The notes beneath the pieces are model-generated. The model made no database searches, was not told where the DNA came from, and was given only the letters and a program-made list of their open reading frames with translations. A program made the translations under genes and the position numbers. Positions 1 to 5,784 of a stretch of 5,784 bases of DNA are shown in pieces. The stretch's first letter is position 1. Every line of letters starts with the position of its first letter. Source of the DNA: Ferruginibacter sp. (GTDB lineage: Bacteria; Bacteroidota; Bacteroidia; Chitinophagales; Chitinophagaceae); assembly GCA_018057635.1 (NCBI GenBank), contig JAGPDJ010000179.1:1-5784 (forward strand), read 5' to 3'.

Positions 1-181
1 CTTCTTCTGCAAGGGCAATACCATCACCAATACATACAATATCCATGTCTTTGGTTTGTCTTCCCAGTAATTTATCTCTTACAAAGCCACCAATCACATA
101 ACTATCCATTTTTAACGAACGGGCAGCTATGGCAATTTTTTCCAGTACAAGTAGCTCATCTGATGAACAATTTATATCCAT
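1..181 (-). CDS. CCA-adding tRNA nucleotidyltransferase / poly(A) polymerase family protein, N-terminal fragment
   Basis: Reading leftward from an ATG at 181-179, the window holds 60 codons of a gene that continues past the left edge. The translation carries the class II nucleotidyltransferase signature. GGFVRDKLLGR spans residues 31-41, and DMDIV follows at 45-49, with D45 and D47 as the expected metal-binding carboxylates. In this family the enzyme adds or repairs the 3' CCA of tRNA in the cytoplasm using CTP and ATP. Poly(A) polymerases share the same head domain, but in Bacteroidota a gene of this type is usually the CCA enzyme. The catalytic head begins about 30 residues after this start, as is usual. 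An in-frame ATG 13 codons upstream (220-218) is a possible alternative start, but it would place the candidate promoter inside the gene. The HD and tRNA-binding parts lie outside the window. The family is confident; the precise activity is less so. Confidence 0.87.
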   Translation of the reverse strand, partial: MDINCSSDELLVLEKIAIAARSLKMDSYVIGGFVRDKLLGRQTKDMDIVCIGDGIALAEE

Positions 182-187
182 AAGGCG

Positions 188-195
188 CAAAAATA
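188..195 (-). promoter_or_regulatory. Candidate Bacteroidota -7 promoter element (TATTTTTG) for the CCA-adding gene
   Basis: On the minus strand the octamer TATTTTTG is an exact match to the TAnnTTTG element recognised by the Bacteroidota primary sigma factor. It ends seven bases before the ATG at 181, which would give a nearly leaderless transcript. I see no TTG (-33 element) at the usual 19-21 base spacing, so the match could be chance in AT-rich DNA. Confidence 0.3.
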
Positions 196-214
196 GTGAA
201 TAGTTAATAGTGAA
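192..214. repeat. Short direct repeat, two copies of AATAGTGAA
   Basis: The nonamer AATAGTGAA occurs at 192-200 and again at 206-214, with the related TAGTTA between them. The second copy starts 14 bases after the first. The pair covers the candidate -7 element and the region just upstream of the CCA-gene start. It could be low-complexity intergenic sequence or an operator-like repeat; the sequence alone does not decide. Confidence 0.5.
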
Positions 215-428
215 GTCCATCAGGTAATAGTCTATACAATGATTACTTTACTTTGAAATTCCCTTTCAACATTCATAAATCAATTTGTAAGCTGTTCCAA
301 TAATCGCCGGTGAAAATCGTTTCATCTCCATAAAACAAGTAATCTAAATTTTAACTAAGAAAAGAAAACAACTATGGCATTATACTTGCCAACTATAACT
401 TCCATAAAAAATAACCCAATAACTAACC

Positions 429-436
429 TAATTTTG
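429..436 (+). promoter_or_regulatory. Candidate Bacteroidota -7 promoter element (TAATTTTG) for lon
   Basis: TAATTTTG matches TAnnTTTG exactly and lies 25 bases before the lon ATG, which would give a leader of roughly 20 bases. No TTG is found at the usual -33 position. The leader before the ATG (ACCAAGCAAAAATT) has no Shine-Dalgarno sequence and is A-rich, which is normal for Bacteroidota translation starts. Confidence 0.35.
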
Positions 437-461
437 TCAAATTGACTACCAAGCAAAAATT

Positions 462-2882
462 ATGAATAGAAATCTTTATTTGAATAGTACAGAAGAAGAA
501 ATGGAATTCATGCCAATCATTCCATTGAATGACGAAGAAGATGAAAACGCTGATGCAGAGCAGATACCAGACTCATTACCTATATTACCATTGAGGAACA
601 CCGTTTTATTTCCGGGTGTTGTTATTCCCATTACTGTTGGCCGTGATAAGAGCATAAAGGCTGTAAGTGACTCCTATAAGTCTGACAAATTGGTAGGTGT
701 AGTAGCGCAAAAAGACAGTAATATAGAAGAACCCACTGTAAGCGACCTGGAAGATATTGGCACAGTTGCTAAAATTGTTAAGATGATTAAGATGCCTGAC
801 GGCGGAACTACCATCATTATACAGGGCCGCAAACGTTTCAAAATTGAAGAAATTACAACGGAAGATCCCTATTTTAAGGCAAAGATCAAATTACTGGAAG
901 ATGAAACCCTTGCAAACGACCCTGATTTTAATGCAATGGTTGGCAGTATCAAAGACCTTGCAGGACAAATTGTAGGATTATCACCCAACCTGCCAAGTGA
1001 AGCCGCAATCATTTTAAAAAACATAGAAAATCCATCATTCCTGATTCATTTTGTTAGCAGCAACCTGAATTGCGATCTTAAACAAAAACAACAATTACTT
1101 GAGATAAGCAACCTGAAAGCAAGGGCTGAATTGCTGATGAACCTGATGCATACAGAACTGCAATATGCAGAGCTAAAGAACAAGGTTACCACCAAAACCC
1201 GTGCTGAGCTGGATAAACAACAACGTGAATATTTTCTGCAGCAGCAGATGAAAGCCATCAAGGATGAATTGGGAGGTGATAATGTTGCAGAAGTAAAAGA
1301 AATGCAGAAAAAAGCGGAAACAAAAAAATGGCCCGCTGCAGCTAAAGACATGTTCAATAAAGGCGTAGAAAAACTGGAACGGATGCATCCATCTACACCC
1401 GATTATTCTGTTGTTTACAATCACCTTGACCTATTGCTCGACCTGCCCTGGGAAGAATATACTGCAGATTCTTATGACCTTAAAAAAGCAAAAAAAATAC
1501 TGGATCATGACCATTATGGAATGGACAAAATAAAGGAGCGTATACTTGAATACCTGGCTGTTTTAAAACTAAAAGGTGATATGAAAAGCCCGATTTTATG
1601 TTTTATTGGCCCTCCCGGAATTGGCAAAACCAGCCTGGGTAAGAGCATTGCTGCAGCCATTAACCGAAAATATGTACGGGTAAGCCTGGGCGGATTGCAT
1701 GACGAAAGTGAGATCAGGGGACACCGGAAGACCTATATCGGTGCTATGCCGGGACGGATCATACAATCAATCCGTAAGATAAAATCCAGTAACCCGGTAA
1801 TGATATTGGATGAAATAGATAAAGTTGGAAGTGACCATCGTGGTGACCCATCATCAGCCTTGCTGGAAGTATTAGACCCGGAACAAAATAATAGTTTTTA
1901 TGATAATTACCTTGAATTGGAATACGATCTAAGTAAGGTATTGTTCATTGCTACTGCAAACAGCCTGGCCAGTATTCAGCCGGCTTTGCGTGACAGGCTG
2001 GAGATCATTGACCTGAGCGGTTACGCAATAGAAGAAAAGATTGAAATCGCAAAAAGGCACCTGTTGCCAAAACAAAAAGAAATGCATGGGCTCACACAAA
2101 GTAGCAATGGCAATAATCCACCTGCATTCAAAATAAGTGATCCGGTTTTGGAAAAGATCATTACAGATTATACCAGGGAAAGTGGCGTGAGAGAACTGGA
2201 CAGGCAATTGGCTAGTGTGATGCGTTACCAGGCCAAAGAATATGTGGTTAAAGGTAAATTAAAAGCTAACCTTACCAATACAGATATTGAAAAAATGCTT
2301 GGAAGGCCAAAATACAGTAATGAACTGTATAAAATGGCCAATATGCCGGGTGTTGCAGTAGGGCTTGCATGGACCTATGTAGGTGGAGATATCTTGTTTA
2401 TAGAAGCACAATTGAGTGAAGGAAAAGGCGAACTGAAACTTACCGGTAATTTAGGCAATGTGATGAAAGAAAGTGCCAGCACAGCTTTAACTTGGCTGGA
2501 AGCGAATGCAAAAAAAGCAGGTATAGCACCTGCACTTTTCAATAAAAAAGATGCTCATATTCATATTCCGGAAGGAGCCGTACCCAAAGATGGGCCAAGT
2601 GCCGGTATTACTATGATGACCTCACTGGCAAGTGCTTTTACGGGAAGAAAAATAAAACCTTACCTGGCCATGACCGGTGAAATAACTTTGCGTGGACAGG
2701 TTTTACCGGTAGGTGGTATCAAAGAAAAAGTGCTGGCAGCAAAACGATCCGGAATAAAAGAAATCATCATGTGCTATATCAATGAAAAAGATGTGGCCGA
2801 AATAAATCCGCAATTCATTAAAGGGATCAAATTTCATTATGTAAAAACAATGATACAGGTGCTGGAACTGGCATTGACATAA
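462..2882 (+). CDS. lon: ATP-dependent Lon protease (endopeptidase La)
   Basis: This complete 806-residue gene encodes the cytoplasmic AAA+ serine protease that degrades misfolded and selected regulatory proteins as a hexamer. The N-terminal substrate-binding LON domain starts at about residue 39 (LPILPLRN) and runs to roughly 230, followed by a coiled-coil linker rich in K, E and Q. The ATPase has Walker A GPPGIGKT at 383-390 and Walker B VMILDE with D450 and E451. Sensor-1 is N500 in ATAN, the probable arginine finger is R512, and the sensor-2 arginine is R577 in GVRELDR. The protease domain holds the Ser-Lys dyad, S713 in KDGPSAGI and K756 in GGIKEK. Their 43-residue spacing equals that of S679 and K722 in E. 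coli Lon. The length is typical of the bacterial LonA type. An acidic tail of about 30 residues precedes the LON domain (11 of residues 10-33 are D or E). The ATG at 462 has no competing upstream start that I favour; M14 and M17 are less likely alternatives. The gene is closed by a strong terminator and reads as a single transcription unit. Confidence 0.97.
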   Translation: MNRNLYLNSTEEEMEFMPIIPLNDEEDENADAEQIPDSLPILPLRNTVLFPGVVIPITVGRDKSIKAVSDSYKSDKLVGVVAQKDSNIEEPTVSDLEDIGTVAKIVKMIKMPDGGTTIIIQGRKRFKIEEITTEDPYFKAKIKLLEDETLANDPDFNAMVGSIKDLAGQIVGLSPNLPSEAAIILKNIENPSFLIHFVSSNLNCDLKQKQQLLEISNLKARAELLMNLMHTELQYAELKNKVTTKTRAELDKQQREYFLQQQMKAIKDELGGDNVAEVKEMQKKAETKKWPAAAKDMFNKGVEKLERMHPSTPDYSVVYNHLDLLLDLPWEEYTADSYDLKKAKKILDHDHYGMDKIKERILEYLAVLKLKGDMKSPILCFIGPPGIGKTSLGKSIAAAINRKYVRVSLGGLHDESEIRGHRKTYIGAMPGRIIQSIRKIKSSNPVMILDEIDKVGSDHRGDPSSALLEVLDPEQNNSFYDNYLELEYDLSKVLFIATANSLASIQPALRDRLEIIDLSGYAIEEKIEIAKRHLLPKQKEMHGLTQSSNGNNPPAFKISDPVLEKIITDYTRESGVRELDRQLASVMRYQAKEYVVKGKLKANLTNTDIEKMLGRPKYSNELYKMANMPGVAVGLAWTYVGGDILFIEAQLSEGKGELKLTGNLGNVMKESASTALTWLEANAKKAGIAPALFNKKDAHIHIPEGAVPKDGPSAGITMMTSLASAFTGRKIKPYLAMTGEITLRGQVLPVGGIKEKVLAAKRSGIKEIIMCYINEKDVAEINPQFIKGIKFHYVKTMIQVLELALT

Positions 2883-2890
2883 AATTATTT

Positions 2891-3078
2891 TACAATTGAG
2901 TAAACCTTTTTATCTATATAAGCGTATATATAATTAGTTATTTCAACTGATATTCATGTTGGTTGTTTTAAGGGTTAAAGAGAATTCCCCCTGATTCCTC
3001 AGGGGGATTTTTTTTGTTTAAATTTTCAGGATTATTATCAGAAAATTGTTTTACAAAATTGTATTCCACTCAATTGTA
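2891..3078. repeat. 11-bp perfect inverted repeat at the two convergent gene ends (TACAATTGAGT / ACTCAATTGTA)
   Basis: TACAATTGAGT at 2891-2901 lies eight bases after the lon stop. Its exact reverse complement, at 3068-3078, directly abuts the stop of the minus-strand gene. Each gene therefore has the same 11 bases on its sense strand just after its stop codon. The match does not extend beyond 11 bases on either side. No target-site duplication or transposase is present, so it is not evidence of an insertion sequence. Confidence 0.5.
2986..3015 (+). terminator. Rho-independent terminator of lon
   Basis: The arms TCCCCCTGA (2986-2994) and TCAGGGGGA (2999-3007) pair perfectly over nine base pairs around a TTCC loop. 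An unbroken run of eight T follows (3008-3015). It stands about 100 bases after the lon stop, in the lon direction. Read on the other strand the stem is followed by only ATTCTCTTT, so it should be a poorer terminator for the convergent gene. Confidence 0.92.
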
Positions 3079-4218
3079 CTATTCAATTTTTTCTTTCTCC
3101 ATCCAATTTAACCAAGTTTGCATAACCGGACGTGGCCGGCCTGCAGGGTCTTTCAGGCCTATATCCTGCCATAGTGCAAACAAATCCTGGTAAAGCCCCA
3201 TCGTCTGAAGCCTGATATTTCCAGCATCATAATCTTTGCTGCAAAACCAGATAAGCAATTTGGCACGGTTCTGATTGCAAAGCCTGCAAACCATTTCCAG
3301 GTAATCACGTTGCCAGGATTCCCTGCCTTGTTTGTTCAGGTTAAAGGAAGGTATTACCAGGTCTTCCGCTATATAACCGGTTTCAGCAAAAGCCAGCGGT
3401 TTGGAAGACATTTGAATATACCGGTTAAAATATGCTGCAGGAAAAAGTGCCGGGTCGGTATTTCCATCTGCTGAAGAACTGACACCAGCATACGGATATG
3501 CACTCAAACCAATATAATCAGTATAAGGTAATAGTTGCATAGCGTTGCCAAATCCATCGTTGGTTTCATCTACCATAAAACTTATGAAAAAAGGAATTGA
3601 CGGGTATTTATTTTTTAACCGCGGATAAACCTGTGCAATGAAATCTTTGTATTGTAAAAAAGCAGTTGGATCAAATAACGACAAATTACTTTCCACAGCA
3701 TAATTTACCAACTCCGGATCAAAGGAATCTATCAGCCAGCTGATATAATTCATATATGCATCAACAACTTTCGGGTCATTGAAAGGCAGTAATTTCCAGG
3801 CATCTTTTATACCCGTTGCAACTGCAGATTGCGCATAATAATCAGCCTTTACGCTACGGGAAATATTAAGCGCCGCTACACTTAAAAATATTTTTTTACC
3901 GGGTGTGGTTTTATTAAGCCTGGTTTGTACATCCTGTATCATTGCTGCCGGAAAAGGCTGGTTCAGGTACGCTTCTTCGTAAGGAATACCATCATCAAAA
4001 TGATGGGAAATGATGTCGCAATGGCTGTTCAAAAAACTATAAGCGGTATCAACTTCCTGTATGGTAAAATCTGCCGGCCAGGGAGTCATCCCCATATAGA
4101 AACTCCGGGTATTATCAACCTCTGGTTCAGATTTACTGCAGCCGGAAAAAATGAAAGATGCACTAACTATGAATGAAATAGTTATTCTGCTAATACTTTT
4201 AAAAAAAATTAGTACCAT
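3079..4218 (-). CDS. Lipoprotein with a probable TIM-barrel, glycoside-hydrolase-like domain
   Basis: This complete 379-residue gene has a type II signal peptide: a hydrophobic segment at about residues 12-25, then FSGC with C27 as the lipidated cysteine. The next residues, SKSEPEVD, are acidic after a lysine and resemble the Bacteroidota lipoprotein export signal, so surface exposure is possible. The mature protein starts with YMGMTPWPADFT (41-52), then SHHFDDGIPYEEA (71-83). Further on come NYAVESN (172-178), DYIGLSAYPY (234-243), FAETGY (277-282) and LLIWFCSKDYD (321-331). This order of strand-end motifs fits a (beta/alpha)8 barrel of the clan GH-A type. E176 would be the acid/base and E279 the nucleophile, about 100 residues apart as in such enzymes (for example GH53). 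The fold and catalytic pair are inferences, and I cannot name a substrate. The ATG at 4218 has no Shine-Dalgarno sequence but places the signal peptide correctly. The gene converges on lon and diverges from the peroxidase gene. The alternative is a barrel lipoprotein without enzymatic activity. Confidence 0.8.
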   Translation of the reverse strand: MVLIFFKSISRITISFIVSASFIFSGCSKSEPEVDNTRSFYMGMTPWPADFTIQEVDTAYSFLNSHCDIISHHFDDGIPYEEAYLNQPFPAAMIQDVQTRLNKTTPGKKIFLSVAALNISRSVKADYYAQSAVATGIKDAWKLLPFNDPKVVDAYMNYISWLIDSFDPELVNYAVESNLSLFDPTAFLQYKDFIAQVYPRLKNKYPSIPFFISFMVDETNDGFGNAMQLLPYTDYIGLSAYPYAGVSSSADGNTDPALFPAAYFNRYIQMSSKPLAFAETGYIAEDLVIPSFNLNKQGRESWQRDYLEMVCRLCNQNRAKLLIWFCSKDYDAGNIRLQTMGLYQDLFALWQDIGLKDPAGRPRPVMQTWLNWMEKEKIE

Positions 4219-4555
4219 AATCAGAAAATTATAACTTTTTCTGTTGAAATTTTAATGAACCGTATAAATAAAGCGTTAAACTTATTATAACGAGCCGGAT
4301 ACTCATTTATAAGGTTTTGTTGTTAAACATTCTATCAGAAGCATTAAAACAGGAGGTTATAATTTCATCCAGGCATAATCAAAGATATTTTTTTACGTTT
4401 AAGAGCAGGCTTAGGTGCTGTTATACAGAGTAATTTCACGATTAAGTAATAACTTTAAATAAAGAAAATACTTGTAAATCTCCTGAAACTTATTTGCAGG
4501 AATAATAATACCTGAAAAACGATGACCCGGGAAAAACATATACGCTGAAAACAGA
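4219..4555. other. Divergent intergenic region between the lipoprotein and peroxidase genes
   Basis: These 337 AT-rich bases separate two divergent genes and should contain both promoters. I found no exact TAnnTTTG element. Near matches exist on the minus strand (TAATTTTC at 4231-4224, close to the lipoprotein start) and on the plus strand (TACGTTTA at 4394-4401), neither with a TTG at proper spacing. A weak 5-bp inverted repeat, TCCTG/CAGGA, spans 4481-4501. A purine-rich AGGAGG at 4351-4356 has no ATG, GTG or TTG start at a useful distance downstream. An eight-codon reading frame (ATG at 4522, TGA ending at 4548) lies just before the peroxidase start. Nothing here supports an RNA gene or a protein of ordinary size. 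Confidence 0.6.
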
Positions 4556-5784
4556 ATGACCAACCTGAAATTCCATAAACCATATTTCATCATCCTTTTG
4601 CTTGTTTCATTAATAACCCTGTCGTTATTAGCTTTTAATGAGCCGCAAAAGAATCCGGTAAATGATTCATATACCAGTTTATACCGGAACAGTATTCTTG
4701 AATTTAAAAAAACGGGAAAAGAATTAATAGAGGAAATAGTGCTGGAAGAAAAAACCCAGTGGCTGGATAGTAATAAAATTTTATTGAAGCTATATAAGGC
4801 AAGAATTAAAATGAAAGCTGCTGATTTCTGGATGCGTTACCTGGAACCAATTGCTTACAAGCGGATAAATGGCCCTTTGCGTGTTGAATGGGAAACGGAA
4901 GTATTTGAGAAATTTGAAAAACCCTATAAACGGGAAGGTGCAGGGCTTAGCCTGGCAGAATTGCACCTGGAGGAAAAAAATATTAATACTGACACATTAA
5001 GCAGCCTTATTAACAGATCATTAAACGCTGCTGATGTTTACCTGGCAGATTCCATCACAACACATTTAAAGACATACCATCATTTTTTTTTAGCAAACAG
5101 GCTATTCCTGTTAAACCTGGGAGCAATTTATACAACAGGCTTTGAGTGCCCTAACCCGGAAAATATTATACCGGAATTGCGTTACATGCTGGAGGCTGTT
5201 GATCAGATTTATGATGCATTTGATAATAGTTATCCGCAATTTAAAGTAAACAAAGAATATCATTCACTTTATAAACAGGCGATTTCTTTTGTACAAAGCC
5301 AGTCTGTTAACCCGGAGAAGTTTGATCATTTCCGTTTTATCAGGGATTATGTTAACCCATTATTCAGTTTTAATCAGCAAATGATCAGGGATTATCATGT
5401 AGTATCAGATAATTTCAATGATTACAGCCTGGATAATAACAGTACCTCTATTTTTGATAAAACACTTTATAAAGGCCAGAATGAGAAAGGCATTTATTTG
5501 CCGGTTGATGATGAAACAGCTTTGAATGAAATAAGGCAGGTTGGCAAATTATTATTTTACGATCCGGTTTTATCGGGAAATAATAAAAGAAGTTGTGCTT
5601 CGTGCCACAAACCAACGGAATATTTTACTGATACATCAGGCGCTGCTTCATTACAGTTTGATAACCGGCAGTCACTTACACGTAACTCCCCATCATTGAT
5701 AAATGTTTTATACAACCATCTTTTGATGCTTGGTGGCAAACACACATCCTTGCTTAACCAGGCGAAAGATGTTGTTAGTAACCC
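4556..5784 (+). CDS. MauG/cytochrome c peroxidase-family protein with a long N-terminal helical domain, 3'-truncated by the window edge
   Basis: An open frame runs from the ATG at 4556 to the window end, giving 409 codons with no stop. A TGA at 4523-4525 is the nearest upstream in-frame stop, and 4556 is the only ATG between it and the signal peptide. Residues 10-27 form a hydrophobic export signal, probably cleaved near LLAFNEP, so the protein acts in the periplasm or at the envelope. Residues 38-310 are predicted mostly helical, with KRINGP at 102-107 and TGFECPN at 194-200. From about 313 the sequence is a bacterial di-heme peroxidase domain: GKLLFYDPVLSG (330-341), the heme-binding CASCH (C347, C350, H351), EYFTD (355-359) and TRNSPSLINVLYN (375-387). 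Such proteins bind two c-type hemes; the second site should lie beyond the window. Members reduce hydrogen peroxide or oxidise protein or small-molecule substrates. I recall similar N-terminal extensions in other Bacteroidota peroxidases, but the role of this one is unknown. Family membership is secure; substrate is not. Confidence 0.88.
   Translation, partial: MTNLKFHKPYFIILLLVSLITLSLLAFNEPQKNPVNDSYTSLYRNSILEFKKTGKELIEEIVLEEKTQWLDSNKILLKLYKARIKMKAADFWMRYLEPIAYKRINGPLRVEWETEVFEKFEKPYKREGAGLSLAELHLEEKNINTDTLSSLINRSLNAADVYLADSITTHLKTYHHFFLANRLFLLNLGAIYTTGFECPNPENIIPELRYMLEAVDQIYDAFDNSYPQFKVNKEYHSLYKQAISFVQSQSVNPEKFDHFRFIRDYVNPLFSFNQQMIRDYHVVSDNFNDYSLDNNSTSIFDKTLYKGQNEKGIYLPVDDETALNEIRQVGKLLFYDPVLSGNNKRSCASCHKPTEYFTDTSGAASLQFDNRQSLTRNSPSLINVLYNHLLMLGGKHTSLLNQAKDVVSN

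Larger units (their letters stand above)
182..461. other. Divergent intergenic region between the CCA-adding gene and lon
   Basis: This 280-base AT-rich spacer separates two divergently transcribed genes and must hold both promoters. Beyond the two TAnnTTTG matches and the AATAGTGAA repeat listed separately, I see no CIRCE-type heat-shock operator (TTAGCACTC-N9-GAGTGCTAA), no strong hairpin and no coding potential. Confidence 0.6.
2883..3078. other. Convergent intergenic region between lon and the lipoprotein gene
   Basis: This 196-base AT-rich spacer lies between two gene 3' ends. Besides the terminator and the inverted repeat listed separately, it holds two weak features. One is a 6-bp AT hairpin (TATATA-AGCG-TATATA, 2915-2930). 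The other is a 7-bp AT inverted repeat (AATTTTC at 3021-3027 with GAAAATT at 3041-3047). Neither is followed by a T-run in the leftward direction, so no clear terminator for the minus-strand gene is visible. I see no coding sequence. Confidence 0.6.

Noticed and set aside
1046..1424. Two overlapping minus-strand open frames of 83 and 103 codons inside lon
   Set aside because: Both lie entirely antisense to a conserved stretch of lon. Their translations are rich in Cys, Phe and Ser, as expected from reading Lys/Glu/Gln codons backwards, and they resemble no family.
1929..2207. Minus-strand open frame of 92 codons inside lon
   Set aside because: It is antisense to the conserved AAA+ domain of lon and shows no recognisable motif or start signal.
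3053..3063. Near-palindrome TACAA-AA-TTGTA as a possible operator
   Set aside because: The arms are five AT-rich bases and it lies between two gene 3' ends, where an operator is unlikely. It is expected by chance at this base composition.
2891..3078. Reading the 11-bp inverted repeat as the ends of a small mobile element
   Set aside because: There is no target-site duplication, the match stops at 11 bases, and the enclosed sequence contains the lon terminator, so it is native to the locus.
3925..4176. Plus-strand open frame of 83 codons opposite the lipoprotein gene
   Set aside because: It is antisense to the signal peptide and the conserved first motifs of the lipoprotein, and its translation has no domain-like pattern.
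4351..4422. AGGAGG followed by a short open stretch
   Set aside because: There is no ATG, GTG or TTG at a suitable distance; only an ATT could serve. Shine-Dalgarno sequences are also little used in Bacteroidota.
4411..4593. Minus-strand open frame of 60 codons in the spacer before the peroxidase gene
   Set aside because: It begins inside the signal peptide coding region of the peroxidase on the other strand. Its hydrophobic composition follows from AT-rich DNA, and no promoter or start signal supports it.
5557..5745. Minus-strand open frame of 62 codons opposite the heme-binding region
   Set aside because: It is fully antisense to the conserved CASCH region of the peroxidase.

Overview
The window looks like ordinary chromosomal DNA from a member of the Bacteroidota, most likely near the Chitinophagaceae. 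The evidence is AT-rich intergenic DNA, no Shine-Dalgarno sequence before the genes, two exact matches to the Bacteroidota -7 promoter motif TAnnTTTG, and the style of the encoded proteins: a long acidic-tailed Lon, a surface-type lipoprotein, and a cytochrome c peroxidase with a long N-terminal extension. The taxonomic placement is inference from these traits and was not tested by any search.

Layout. Positions 1-181 (minus strand) hold the first 60 codons of a CCA-adding tRNA nucleotidyltransferase / poly(A) polymerase-family gene that leaves the window on the left. A 280-base divergent spacer separates it from a complete lon gene (462-2882, plus), which encodes the ATP-dependent Lon protease with every catalytic residue present. 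Lon ends in a strong rho-independent terminator (2986-3015). Converging on it from the right is a complete minus-strand gene (3079-4218) for a lipoprotein with a probable TIM-barrel, glycoside-hydrolase-like fold and no recognised specific activity. After a 337-base divergent spacer, a plus-strand gene starts at 4556 and runs off the right edge. It encodes an exported MauG/cytochrome c peroxidase-family protein whose first heme site (CASCH) lies at residues 347-351.

The genes do not form an obvious operon: each neighbouring pair is divergent or convergent. Lon (cytoplasmic protein quality control) and the CCA enzyme (tRNA 3'-end maturation) are housekeeping functions. The lipoprotein and the peroxidase are envelope proteins that could share the regulatory region 4219-4555, but nothing in the sequence proves a functional link.

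I found no RNA genes, CRISPR array, insertion sequence or phage signature, and no convincing undescribed multi-gene system. The items most worth a second look are the uncharacterised TIM-barrel lipoprotein and the N-terminal half of the peroxidase. Minor items are a short shared sequence at the 3' ends of the two convergent genes, a repeat over the CCA-gene start, and an eight-codon reading frame just before the peroxidase start.
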